In this document: positions 8,469-16,736 of the stretch, in pieces
Layout: every line of letters begins with the position of its first letter
Numbering within the stretch: position 1 is the stretch's first letter
NCBI GenBank assembly: GCA_029945495.1
Contig: JAQSCR010000271.1
Coordinates: 1-36,752, forward strand
Source: Pseudolabrys sp.
Lineage (GTDB): Bacteria; Pseudomonadota; Alphaproteobacteria; Rhizobiales; Xanthobacteraceae
Reading direction: 5' to 3'
Length of the DNA: 36,752 nucleotides
The notes under the pieces: generated by a model
What the model was told of the DNA's origin: nothing
Databases searched by the model: none
Seen by the model: the letters and a program-made list of their open reading frames with translations, nothing else
Made by a program: the position numbers and the translations under genes

Positions 8469-9878
8469 TCATTCCCGGCGCCGTGAAATCACAAATGACT
8501 CGTCGTAGAACCACAGCCCGCCGTGCTTTTGCAGCGTGTCGCGCGTCGCCTCGATGTAGCGGCGGTCGCTGTTGACGTCGCTCAAGCGGTCGTCCTCCAC
8601 CTGCGCGACATAGACCGCCGCGTTCCAGGCGGCGAGCAGCGTCGAGGTGCCGATCGACGACGAGACTTCCGACGGCAGCGTGTGCATGTCGTAGCGGAAC
8701 AGCGAACGCTGGTCGGAATAGGCGTTGAAGTTGAGGTCGCGCGCCGCCGAGCCCAATTCGTGCTTGGTTTCCTTGAGCAGGTCGTGGCGGCTGTGCGTGA
8801 ACGGATTGTCCTCCGGCCACACTGTGTGAACGATTTCCATCGCCGGATCGTGGCCGTAGGACTGGATCGCGATCATGCGGCCGCCGGGGCCGAGCGCGCG
8901 CGCCAGCGGCGCCAGCACGCGCTTGGCCTTGAACTCGAGCGAGGCGCGGGCGCGATAGGGCTGCGAAGCGATGACCAGATCGTAGTCGGCGGTGGTGCCG
9001 CCCGGCTTCGGGATGACCTGATCGAGCAGGAAGCGATGGTCGTTGCGGTAGATCACCAGCACGACCGGGCGCTCATAGACCGGATTGCCGCTCTTCGGCG
9101 ACACTTTCGCCTTCCAGCTTTCGGCAAGGAACGGCTCGAGCGCGGTGATCTGCTCTTCGAACGTGTGGGCGGTGCCGCCGTCCATCGCCAGCTCTTTCCA
9201 CACCATGCTGGTGGCCGCCGACAGCGACTTGGCGGCGAGCCACGGCGCTTCGGCATAAGCGAGATTGGTCAGCACCAGCACCGTTGAGGGATGCTCGACG
9301 AAACGGTCGGCCATCTTGTGCAGCGTCAGGCGGACGTCTTCGAGGCTGATTTCCTTGCCGACAATGTAGTGCGGCATGGTCGGGAAGCGGTCGTGCATCG
9401 AGCGCATGACGCGGGTCAGCACACCGCCGTCGCCGATGCCGGCGTCGAACACGCGCACCGCCGGCGGACGCGGATGAATATTGGCCAGCTCCAGGCTGAC
9501 GCGCTGCGCGACCTCCCATTTCTCGCTGCAGGTATTCACGAACAGCAGATATTTCTGGCGATTATCGAAGAAGCGGAAATTGCGTTGCGGATCGTCATCC
9601 GTCTGGTTCGTGGCCATTGGCGGCGCCTGCGGTTTGATGATGGGTAGCGATTGCGCGGAAGGCGCGTCGAAAAGCACACGGCGACGCGCCGGGGCGCCAT
9701 CACCGGTTTGCGACATGAAGGCGCGGATACGGTCCAGCGTGTCGGTGGTGATGCGGCCGCCATTGCGCAGCCGGCTGGCGAGCTTGCCGTCATTGACGGC
9801 GCGGCGTCCGAAGGTTGATTCGGCTAAGCCCCGCTGGCGGCAGAATTCACTGATCTCCTGGAGAATGACCTCGTTCAT
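8469..9878 (-). CDS. Helix-turn-helix protein fused to a methyltransferase-like Rossmann domain, function unknown
   Basis: A 469-residue protein starting MNEVILQEISEFCRQRG at ATG 9878, with a strong GAGGAAA ribosome-binding site; more upstream ATG/TTG codons in frame lack this. The first 50 or so residues look like a small helical DNA-binding domain (STFGRRAVNDGKLASRLRNG, then TTDTLDRIRAFM). A proline-rich linker (about 55-90) leads to a Rossmann-like domain with an SAM-methyltransferase motif I (RVFDAGIGDGGVLTRVM), a DYDLVIASQPY segment and LARALGPGGRMIAIQSYG, as in class I methyltransferases. No standard substrate motif is seen. It lies between pcaG and metF on the same strand, behind a 332-nt gap holding GTGGGCA repeats. 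An autoregulated regulator that senses SAM or one-carbon status is a possibility, but only inference; a plain methyltransferase is the alternative. Confidence 0.75.
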   Translation of the reverse strand: MNEVILQEISEFCRQRGLAESTFGRRAVNDGKLASRLRNGGRITTDTLDRIRAFMSQTGDGAPARRRVLFDAPSAQSLPIIKPQAPPMATNQTDDDPQRNFRFFDNRQKYLLFVNTCSEKWEVAQRVSLELANIHPRPPAVRVFDAGIGDGGVLTRVMRSMHDRFPTMPHYIVGKEISLEDVRLTLHKMADRFVEHPSTVLVLTNLAYAEAPWLAAKSLSAATSMVWKELAMDGGTAHTFEEQITALEPFLAESWKAKVSPKSGNPVYERPVVLVIYRNDHRFLLDQVIPKPGGTTADYDLVIASQPYRARASLEFKAKRVLAPLARALGPGGRMIAIQSYGHDPAMEIVHTVWPEDNPFTHSRHDLLKETKHELGSAARDLNFNAYSDQRSLFRYDMHTLPSEVSSSIGTSTLLAAWNAAVYVAQVEDDRLSDVNSDRRYIEATRDTLQKHGGLWFYDESFVISRRRE

Positions 9879-9980
9879 GGTGTTTCCTCGAACGCGCTTT
9901 TTGCTGGCTCTGTTGGCCATGGCGCCCGACAGCGAACCAAGCGGGAGATATTTCGTCAACCACAAAGTGGCATGAAAAAA

Positions 9981-10121
9981 GTTGGGCAGCAGAAGTGGGC
10001 AGCGAATCTAAGGCTAAACGCCAACAAATGCATGGAAATTAGATTTTCCGAAAGCATACGCAGGCAGCATTGGCACAAGGTAGTGGGCAAAAACGCCAAT
10101 TCCAGTGGGCAGACGTGGGCA
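9981..10121. repeat. Cluster of five (A)GTGGGCA direct repeats in the 332-nt gap upstream of the HTH/methyltransferase gene
   Basis: The gap 9879-10210 carries no gene I can support. It contains AGTGGGCA at 9994-10001, 10082-10089 and 10104-10111, CGTGGGCA at 10114-10121 and GTTGGGCA at 9981-9988, all in the same orientation (TGCCCACT as read toward the minus-strand gene). Start-to-start spacings of the right-hand three are 22 and 10 bp, close to whole helical turns. This looks like a multi-site operator or activator region for the HTH/methyltransferase gene. Confidence 0.6.
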
Positions 10122-10210
10122 ACGGGAGTCCGGTCGGCCGGCCGCAAAACGGCGAAATCCGGGCCGGCAGCGCCGACCCGGATTTCCAAAGAAGATGATC
10201 GTAACGCAAT

Positions 10211-10819
10211 CTAGATTTCGAAGAAGACGGTTTCGTCGCCGCCCTGCACCCGGATATCGAAACGGTACTGGTGATCGGTGCCGGGCTGCTTGTGGGCAAT
10301 GAGGGTGCCGCGACGATCTTCCGGCACCAGCGTCAGGATCGGGTCGCTGGCGTTGGCGGGCTCGTCATCGAAATACAGCCGCGTGTAGACCTGCCGGAGC
10401 ATGCCGCGCGAGAAGATGCAGACCACGATGTGCGGCGCCTGCGGTTTGCCGCCCGGCCCGGGCACCTGCCCCGGCTTGATGGTGTCGAAGGCAAAGACGC
10501 CGGCCTTGTCGGTCGCCGAACGGCCGAAGCCCTTGAACTTGGTATTGGGCGCGCGGTTGTCACGCGCATGGGCATAGCGGCCCTGGCTGTCGGCCTGCCA
10601 GATTTCGATCATGCAGTCGTTGATCGGCAGACCGTCGCCGTCGAGCACGACGCCCTCGATGCGAATGCGGGTGCCGGACGCGTCCGGCGTCACCAGATTG
10701 GATTCGACGGTGTTCTTCCAGCTGTAGCTGCCGTTCGGGTCCCATTCGCAGCGGCCCTTGGGCGTGAGGCCATAGGCGAAGAACGGACCGACGGTCTGTG
10801 AAGGTGTGATTTCGGACAT
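10211..10819 (-). CDS. pcaG: Protocatechuate 3,4-dioxygenase alpha subunit
   Basis: A 202-residue non-metal-binding subunit of the intradiol dioxygenase that opens protocatechuate to 3-carboxy-cis,cis-muconate. It starts MSEITPSQTVGPFFAYGL, typical of PcaG, and has the shared intradiol core: VLDGDGLPINDCMIEIWQAD, GRYAH, FGRSATDKAGVFAFDTIKPG, and PHIVVCIFSRGMLRQVYTRLYF in place of the HxH metal site of the beta subunit. Its usual length is about 200. It lies 78 nt after pcaH, the gap being filled by a repetitive palindromic element, so the two are probably still co-transcribed. It works only as part of the alpha/beta oligomer. Confidence 0.95.
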   Translation of the reverse strand: MSEITPSQTVGPFFAYGLTPKGRCEWDPNGSYSWKNTVESNLVTPDASGTRIRIEGVVLDGDGLPINDCMIEIWQADSQGRYAHARDNRAPNTKFKGFGRSATDKAGVFAFDTIKPGQVPGPGGKPQAPHIVVCIFSRGMLRQVYTRLYFDDEPANASDPILTLVPEDRRGTLIAHKQPGTDHQYRFDIRVQGGDETVFFEI

Positions 10820-10833
10820 TATGTTTTTCCTCT

Positions 10834-10882
10834 GCGCGTGATCTTTTCCGAAAACCGGTTCCCACTTTTCGGGATCATGCGC
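10834..10882. repeat. REP-like palindromic element between pcaH and pcaG
   Basis: A near-perfect inverted repeat of about 49 bp: outer arms GCGCGTGATC and GATCATGCGC (one G-T mismatch) and inner TCCGAAAA / TTTTCGG around CCGGTTCCCAC. Elements with a GATC, CCGAAAA and CCGGTT composition are, to my knowledge, scattered widely in Bradyrhizobiaceae-like genomes. A related element occurs at 32882-32967. Transcribed, it folds into a hairpin between two subunit genes that need equal dosage. Confidence 0.75.
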
Positions 10883-10897
10883 GGCTGTTCGTTTTTG

Positions 10898-11605
10898 CTA
10901 ATGTTCGTCGTTGTCGAGCGGGGTCGCTTCGCGGCCGCGCAGCACGATGTCGAAGCGGAAGGCCAGCGCCCAGCCCGGCTCGGTGTTCTCGAGATCGAAT
11001 GTGGAAACCATGCGCTGGCGCGCCTTCTCCTCGGTCACCGAATTGAAGATCGGGTCATACGGGAACAGATAGTCGCCGGGGAAATACATCTGGGTGACCA
11101 GCCGCGACAGGAACGAGTGGCCGAACACCGAGAAGTGGATGTGGTTCGGCCGCCAGGCGTTGTGGTGGTTGCCCCACGGATAAGCGCCCGGCTTCACCGT
11201 GATGAACTTGTAATAGCCTTTGGCGTCGGTGACGGTACGCCCGGCGCCAGTGAAATTCGGATCGAGCGGCGCCGGATGCTGGTCGACGTTATGGACGTAA
11301 CGGCCGCAGGCATTGGCCTGCCACAGCTCGACCAGCGCGTTCGGCACCGGGCGCTTGTCCTCGTCAAGAACGTGGCCATGCACGATGATGCGCTCACCGA
11401 GCGGCTCGCCCTTGTGCTGCTTGGTGAGATCGTTGTCGCCTTCCTGGATCGCGTCATGGCCGTAAACCGGGCCGGTCAGCTCCGACAGAGTGTGCGGCAT
11501 GATCATCAGCGGCTTCGACGGCGAGCGCTTGACCGTGCTCTTGTAGCCGGGCGAGAGATGCTTGGGATAAGCATCCAGGCTTTTCGTTGGAAAAATCAGC
11601 GACAT
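10898..11605 (-). CDS. pcaH: Protocatechuate 3,4-dioxygenase beta subunit
   Basis: A 235-residue iron-binding subunit. All four ferric ligands are visible: Y103 (GRYVH), Y142 (AYPWGN), H155 and H157 (RPNHIHF). They sit at a constant offset of five residues from Tyr408, Tyr447, His460 and His462 of the Pseudomonas putida enzyme when that numbering is reduced by 300. The start is ATG 11605 (MSLIFPTKSLDAYPKHL) with an AAAGGA ribosome-binding site; the frame is open further upstream but that part overlaps pcaF and is not conserved. It follows pcaF by 22 nt in a catI-catJ-pcaF-pcaH-pcaG order. It cleaves the protocatechuate made by LigM from vanillate. Confidence 0.95.
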   Translation of the reverse strand: MSLIFPTKSLDAYPKHLSPGYKSTVKRSPSKPLMIMPHTLSELTGPVYGHDAIQEGDNDLTKQHKGEPLGERIIVHGHVLDEDKRPVPNALVELWQANACGRYVHNVDQHPAPLDPNFTGAGRTVTDAKGYYKFITVKPGAYPWGNHHNAWRPNHIHFSVFGHSFLSRLVTQMYFPGDYLFPYDPIFNSVTEEKARQRMVSTFDLENTEPGWALAFRFDIVLRGREATPLDNDEH

Positions 11606-11627
11606 TGTTGTTGTCCTTTTTCGAAAA

Positions 11628-12833
<1,206 letters not shown>

Positions 12834-12876
12834 ATTCACGTCCTTTACTACGCCGCCACTCTATCCTATCGGCAGC

Positions 12877-13647
12877 TTACGCCGCCGCATGAGCGCGGTT
12901 GGTGCGCGCATGCAGCTCGCGCAGCACGTCGAGTTCCTTGGCCGTCGGCACCGGTGTTTCCGCCACTTGCGCGGCTAACTTGACCGGCCAGCCGGTATTT
13001 TCCTGGATCTGCTCGCGGGTCACGCCCGGATGGATCGAGACCACCGTCATTTCCTTGGTCGCCGGATCGGGAGCCCAGATCGCCAGATCGGTAATCAGCT
13101 TGGTTGGGCCCTTGGTCTTGACGCCCAGTTTGGCGCGGCTGTCGCCGCCGCTGACGTGGCCGATCGATGTGACGAAATCAAGCTTGTCGACGAAGCTGCG
13201 CTTGCCCTGCGCCATGATGATAAGGATTTCACCGCAAGACGTGGCGATTTCCGGCGCGCCGCCGCCACCAGGCAGACGGACCTTCGGTCTGTCGTAAGGA
13301 CCGACCACTGTGGTGTTGAGGTTGGCGTATTTGTCGATCTGAGCGCCGCCGAGGAAGCCGACCTTGATGCGGCCGCCTTGCAGCCAGTAGCGGAACATTT
13401 CCGGCACCGACACCGTGGTCAGCGCGGTCTCGCACAATTCGCCGTCGCCGATCGACAAAGGCAGCACGGTCGGCTTGGTGGCGAGCGTGCCGGATTCATA
13501 AATCAGGGTGATATCCGGCGCATGCGTCAGGCGCGCGAGGTTGCAGGCCGCGGACGGCTGTCCGATACCGACGAAACATATGTCATCGTTCTTGAGCGCG
13601 CGAGCCGCGGCAACCGTCATCATTTCGGTCGGCTTGTAATCGGCCAT
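12877..13647 (-). CDS. catJ: 3-oxoadipate CoA-transferase, beta subunit (CatJ type)
   Basis: A 256-residue subunit of the family I CoA-transferase that moves CoA from succinyl-CoA to 3-oxoadipate. It carries the active-site glutamate in IYESGTLATKP and the glycine-rich GGGGAPEIATSCGEI. Length and sequence fit the glutaconate-CoA-transferase-like CatI/CatJ class (known from Pseudomonas knackmussii B13) rather than the shorter PcaI/PcaJ of P. putida. I choose ATG 13647 (MADYKPTEMM), which has a GGAG motif eight bases upstream; an in-frame GTG at 13656 overlaps the TGA of the alpha gene and is the alternative. It could equally be named pcaJ. Confidence 0.88.
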   Translation of the reverse strand: MADYKPTEMMTVAAARALKNDDICFVGIGQPSAACNLARLTHAPDITLIYESGTLATKPTVLPLSIGDGELCETALTTVSVPEMFRYWLQGGRIKVGFLGGAQIDKYANLNTTVVGPYDRPKVRLPGGGGAPEIATSCGEILIIMAQGKRSFVDKLDFVTSIGHVSGGDSRAKLGVKTKGPTKLITDLAIWAPDPATKEMTVVSIHPGVTREQIQENTGWPVKLAAQVAETPVPTAKELDVLRELHARTNRAHAAA

Positions 13648-13652
13648 TGTCG

Positions 13653-14513
13653 TCACTCCGCCGCCGCTTTGTGTTTACGCGCATATTGCACGAAGGCATC
13701 GGGCCCCTTGTCGAGAACGTTTGTCTTCATCCAGGCCTGGAAGCTGTCGCGATCCTTGGCGATGTCGTCCCACTGCTTGTAGAAGCTGTTGTTGCGCGGG
13801 TAATAGCCCTGCGCATAGGACGGAAACGCGCCGCCCGGTACTTCGACAACATGGCCCACGGTCCAGTGCGGCAATACCACCGCGTTCAGGCTGCGCTCCG
13901 GCAATTCGTCGACGATCTCCTCAACCGTTACCACCGAACGCTTGGAGGCGAGCACGGCTTCCTTCTGCACGCCGAGCACGCCCTCGATCATCACATTGCC
14001 GGCTCTGTCGGCGCGTTGGGCATGGATCACCGCGACATCGGGCCGGTGGGACGGAATGGCGGCAAGCTCCTCGCCGGTGAATGGGCAGGTGATGCGCTTG
14101 ATCTTGGCATTCACCTTGGGCAGGTCGCCGCCGATATAGCCGCGAAAAATCGCGCAGGGCAGACCGGAAGCGCCGGCCTCATAGGCATTGGCCATGGCGG
14201 CGTGCGAATGCTCTTCGAGCTCGAGTTTATGCGGCCAGCCGTTTTCCACCGCGTCGCGGAAACGGTGCAGCGAGCCGACGCCGGGATTGCCGCCCCAGGA
14301 AAACACCAGTTTGCTGACGCAGCCCATGCCGATCATCTGGTCATAGACCAGATCCGGCGTCATGCGCACCAGCGTGAGATTTTTCCGGCCCTGGCGGATG
14401 ATTTCATGGCAGGCGGCGTGCGGAATGAGGTGCGTGAAGCCTTCCAGCGCAATCGTATCGCCGTCATGGACGGCCATTGCGATAGCGTCGGCAAGTGACG
14501 TAATGCGCGCCAT
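13653..14513 (-). CDS. catI: 3-oxoadipate CoA-transferase, alpha subunit (CatI type)
   Basis: A 286-residue partner of the beta subunit. Seen: a start typical of the family (MARITSLADAIAMAVHDGDTI), LEGFTHLIPHAACHEIIRQG, LVRMTPDLVYDQMIG, KLVFSWGGNPGVGSLHRFRDA and INDxxxR-like AIPSHRPDVAVIHAQRADRAGN. It is the first gene of the leftward catI-catJ-pcaF-pcaH-pcaG block and nearly abuts the beta gene. Its start faces the DUF3237 gene across a 100-bp divergent gap. With the thiolase and dioxygenase it makes two thirds of the protocatechuate branch; the cycloisomerase, decarboxylase and enol-lactone hydrolase genes (pcaB, pcaC, pcaD) are not in this window. Confidence 0.9.
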   Translation of the reverse strand: MARITSLADAIAMAVHDGDTIALEGFTHLIPHAACHEIIRQGRKNLTLVRMTPDLVYDQMIGMGCVSKLVFSWGGNPGVGSLHRFRDAVENGWPHKLELEEHSHAAMANAYEAGASGLPCAIFRGYIGGDLPKVNAKIKRITCPFTGEELAAIPSHRPDVAVIHAQRADRAGNVMIEGVLGVQKEAVLASKRSVVTVEEIVDELPERSLNAVVLPHWTVGHVVEVPGGAFPSYAQGYYPRNNSFYKQWDDIAKDRDSFQAWMKTNVLDKGPDAFVQYARKHKAAAE

Positions 14514-14613
14514 AAGTTTCGTTCCCGGTTGCGGGACCGTATTTACGGCGCGCCACGGACAGGGTCAAATGGCGAAATCGGCCTCGCCGACGCGAAAGTA
14601 GGGACTCAAACGA
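14514..14613. promoter_or_regulatory. Divergent promoter region between catI and the DUF3237 gene
   Basis: A 100-bp gap between two divergent operons must contain both start regions. It has a 5-2-5 inverted repeat CCGTA-TT-TACGG (14537-14548) and a short TCCCG/CGGGA pair just before it. Neither is long enough to be a confident operator, and I cannot place -35/-10 boxes with confidence. Confidence 0.4.
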
Positions 14614-15075
14614 ATGGCCGCCATGCTGGGGACGCAACCGATTTTCCAAATTCATGCCGAGCTCGCCGCCATCACCAATCTGGGCCGCACGCCTTACGGC
14701 GAGCGCCGCATCATCGATATTCTCGGCGGCACCGTGGCTGGGACCAGACTGAATGGGCGCATCCTGCCGGGCGGCGCCGATTGGCAGATCATCCGCGGCG
14801 ATGGCGCCGCCGACATCCAGGCGCGCTATACCATCGAGACGGATACCGGCGCGCGCATCCTGGTATCCAGCGAAGGTTTACGGCATGGTCCGCCCGCGGT
14901 CCTGGAAAAGCTCGCGCGGGGCGACAATGTCGATCCGTCGCTCTACTATTTTCGCACCGTGATGCGGTTCGAGACCTCGGCTCCCGAAGTCTCCTGGCTC
15001 AACCGTATTTTGGCCCTGGCGCGCGGGCAGCGCGAAGCCAGCGCGGTGCGGCTTGACGTTTACGAGGTGGAATAA
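14614..15075 (+). CDS. DUF3237 family protein
   Basis: A 153-residue protein of the DUF3237 family, with the typical start (MLGTQPIFQIHAELA after a short lead), the GxRRIIDILGGTVAGTRLNGRILPGGADWQ core, the RYTIETDTGARILVSSEGLRHG strand region and a C-terminal FETSAPEVSWLNRILA. The family is a small beta-barrel of unknown activity that often sits in catabolic operons. Its TAA overlaps the ATG of the crotonase gene (TAATG), so the two are translationally coupled. An alternative ATG lies nine bases further in. Upstream GGGA is only a weak ribosome-binding site. No signal peptide. Context suggests a helper or an unrecognised enzyme in phenylpropanoyl-CoA breakdown, but that is inference. Confidence 0.8.
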   Translation: MAAMLGTQPIFQIHAELAAITNLGRTPYGERRIIDILGGTVAGTRLNGRILPGGADWQIIRGDGAADIQARYTIETDTGARILVSSEGLRHGPPAVLEKLARGDNVDPSLYYFRTVMRFETSAPEVSWLNRILALARGQREASAVRLDVYEVE

Positions 15076-15875
15076 TGGCGGCGCAACAGCTCAAAATGAC
15101 ACTCCCTGCCTCGTTGCGCGCCGAACGGCGCGGCAACGTCGCCATCGTCAGACTGGCGCGGCCGGAGAAGCGCAACGCGCTCAACGACACCATCGTGCTC
15201 GGCCTCGAGACCTTCTTCACCTCGCTGCCGGACGATATCGCCGCGGCGCTGATCTACGGCGAAGGCGACCACTTCTCCGCCGGCCTCGATCTCAGCGAGT
15301 TGCAGGAACGCGATATCAAACAGGGCATTGCCCATTCCAGCCAGTGGCATCGCGTGTTCGACAAGATCCAGTTCGGCAAAGTGCCGGTGGTCAGCGTGCT
15401 GCATGGCGCGGTGGTCGGCGGCGGACTGGAACTGGCGGCCGCCACGCATATCCGCGTCGCCGAGCGTTCCACCTATTACGGCCTGCCGGAAGGTAGCCGC
15501 GGTATCTATGTCGGCGGTGGCGGTTCGGTGCGGCTGCCGCGGCTGATCGGCGTCGCGCGCATGATGGACATGATGCTGACCGGCCGCACCTATTCGGCCG
15601 AGGACGGCCAGGCCATGGGGCTGTCGACCTATCTTACCGAGCCGGGCGACGGCTTCGCCAAGGGTCTGGCGCTGGCCGAGCGCATCGGCGGCAATACCGC
15701 GCTGACCAATTTCGCCATCACCCACATTTTGCCGCGCATCGCCGAGGTCGATCCAGCCAGCGGCTACGCGGTGGAATCGCTGATTTCCTCGATCGCCCAG
15801 GCCGACGCCGAGGCCAAGAACCGGCTGACCGCCTTTCTGGAAGGCCGCGCCAACAAAGTGACGCGCCCCGACTAG
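15075..15875 (+). CDS. Enoyl-CoA hydratase/isomerase family protein (crotonase)
   Basis: A 266-residue crotonase. The oxyanion-hole segments are FSAGLDLSEL (68-76) and HGAVVGGGLEL (110-120). Both catalytic glutamates of true hydratases are present, E119 (GGGLELAAATH) and E139 (YYGLPEGSRG), with the 20-residue spacing of rat enoyl-CoA hydratase (Glu144/Glu164). This points to hydration of an enoyl-CoA such as feruloyl-CoA or p-coumaroyl-CoA. It does not look like the hydratase-lyase (Ech/HCHL) that makes vanillin directly, whose motifs around the glutamate differ. With the following ligases, dehydrogenase and thiolase it fits a beta-oxidative route. It is coupled to the DUF3237 gene and converges on the VCBS-like gene 13 nt away. 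Confidence 0.87.
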   Translation: MAAQQLKMTLPASLRAERRGNVAIVRLARPEKRNALNDTIVLGLETFFTSLPDDIAAALIYGEGDHFSAGLDLSELQERDIKQGIAHSSQWHRVFDKIQFGKVPVVSVLHGAVVGGGLELAAATHIRVAERSTYYGLPEGSRGIYVGGGGSVRLPRLIGVARMMDMMLTGRTYSAEDGQAMGLSTYLTEPGDGFAKGLALAERIGGNTALTNFAITHILPRIAEVDPASGYAVESLISSIAQADAEAKNRLTAFLEGRANKVTRPD

Positions 15876-15888
15876 GCGCGCGACGGCG

Positions 15889-16617
15889 TCATTGCGGCAC
15901 GCCCTGGAACGCCAGGCCGTCGCCGACCTGCTCCAATGTCAGCAACGGCTTGCGCGGCAGTTTGCTGCGCGTCGTCTTGTCGGTGTCAGTGGAAATGTGG
16001 CCGGTCTTGCGCACCATCTGCTGCGTCGAATAATTGATGCTGATGTCGCTGATGACGCCGCTGTTGCGCGTCACGTCGATGCGGTCATAGCCGATCAACT
16101 CAAAACGGCCGTTCTGAAAGCGGAGCGTATAGGTCATCCGCCCCATATTGCCGCCGAAATAGCCGAGCGTGATCCTCAGCGTACCGCTTTTTATCGCCAC
16201 TTCGCCTTCCTGGATACCGTTCGGATCGAGCGGGTCCTGCTGGAACGGGTCGGTCGTGCGCGCAATAAAAGTATGATTTTCAAGGACCAGACCGTAGCCG
16301 CCTTTGTCGCCGGCGAAGACCACGGCCAGAATGCGGGGGTTGGTGTCGAAACGTTGCTTGCTTGCTCGGTCGGTCTCGATAAATTTTTTCGGGTCGTTGT
16401 CGCGCAGCACCAGGACGGCGTCGGGGCGGCCATCGCCGTTGAGGTCACCGGCCACGGCGCGTTCCAGCCGCCAGCCCGGCGGCACGAAAGCCTCATACGA
16501 CGCGGCCTGCGCCGCAAGCTTCGGGTAGACCGCCGGCGGCAGATCCGGATCGTCGTCGGCCGCCGCCGCGACGCCGGCGCACAGGAGCAGCAGCAAGATC
16601 GGGGCAATTCTTCGCAT
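15889..16617 (-). CDS. Exported protein with VCBS/FG-GAP-like calcium motif, function unknown
   Basis: A 242-residue protein starting MRRIAPILLLLLCAGVAAAA at ATG 16617, preceded by GGGAG. The start is a clear signal peptide ending near residue 20, so the protein is periplasmic or secreted. After a PP-rich stretch it has GDLNGDGRPDAVLVL, a DxNxDGxxD calcium-binding loop as in VCBS/FG-GAP repeats, followed by beta-rich sequence. I recognise no enzyme motif. The frame extends upstream through 17052 but that part overlaps the ligase gene and its operator and is not real. The gene is unrelated in function to its catabolic neighbours as far as can be seen; it interrupts the otherwise rightward cluster. 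Confidence 0.75.
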   Translation of the reverse strand: MRRIAPILLLLLCAGVAAAADDDPDLPPAVYPKLAAQAASYEAFVPPGWRLERAVAGDLNGDGRPDAVLVLRDNDPKKFIETDRASKQRFDTNPRILAVVFAGDKGGYGLVLENHTFIARTTDPFQQDPLDPNGIQEGEVAIKSGTLRITLGYFGGNMGRMTYTLRFQNGRFELIGYDRIDVTRNSGVISDISINYSTQQMVRKTGHISTDTDKTTRSKLPRKPLLTLEQVGDGLAFQGVPQ

Positions 16618-16696
16618 CGGGTCTCCCGTTTCAGCCGTCCGGCCATTCCCACCATCGCCCGGCGAGAATAGCTTGAGATAAGGCGCCGCCACAGGG

Positions 16697-16719
16697 TATT
16701 GTTGTCCAGGACAACAATA
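16697..16719. promoter_or_regulatory. Perfect 11-1-11 inverted repeat upstream of the ligase genes, probable operator
   Basis: TATTGTTGTCC, one A, then its exact reverse complement GGACAACAATA. It ends 17 bp before the first ligase start codon and 80 bp before the divergent VCBS-like gene. A perfect 22-bp match is far beyond chance in this GC-rich setting. The symmetrical 23-bp length suits a MarR- or FCD-GntR-type dimer; the MarR gene at 23017 is a candidate, although its own upstream palindrome has a different sequence. Confidence 0.8.
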
Positions 16720-16736
16720 ATAGATTTTGGGAAGAA

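Noticed and set aside
10060-10095. A sigma-54-type promoter (TGGCAC followed by GTGGGC)
   Set aside because: The -12 element TTGC is absent at the required spacing; the GTGGGC belongs to the repeat cluster.
11608-11616. TTGTTGTCC near the pcaH start, matching one arm of the palindrome at 16697
   Set aside because: Only a half-site, with no inverted partner nearby, and it overlaps the ribosome-binding region; chance is sufficient.
15075-15875. Assignment of the crotonase as feruloyl-CoA hydratase-lyase (Ech/HCHL)
   Set aside because: The motif around the glutamates (GGGLELAAATH, YYGLPEGSRG) is that of ordinary hydratases and not of the lyase, and the operon carries the enzymes needed for beta-oxidation.
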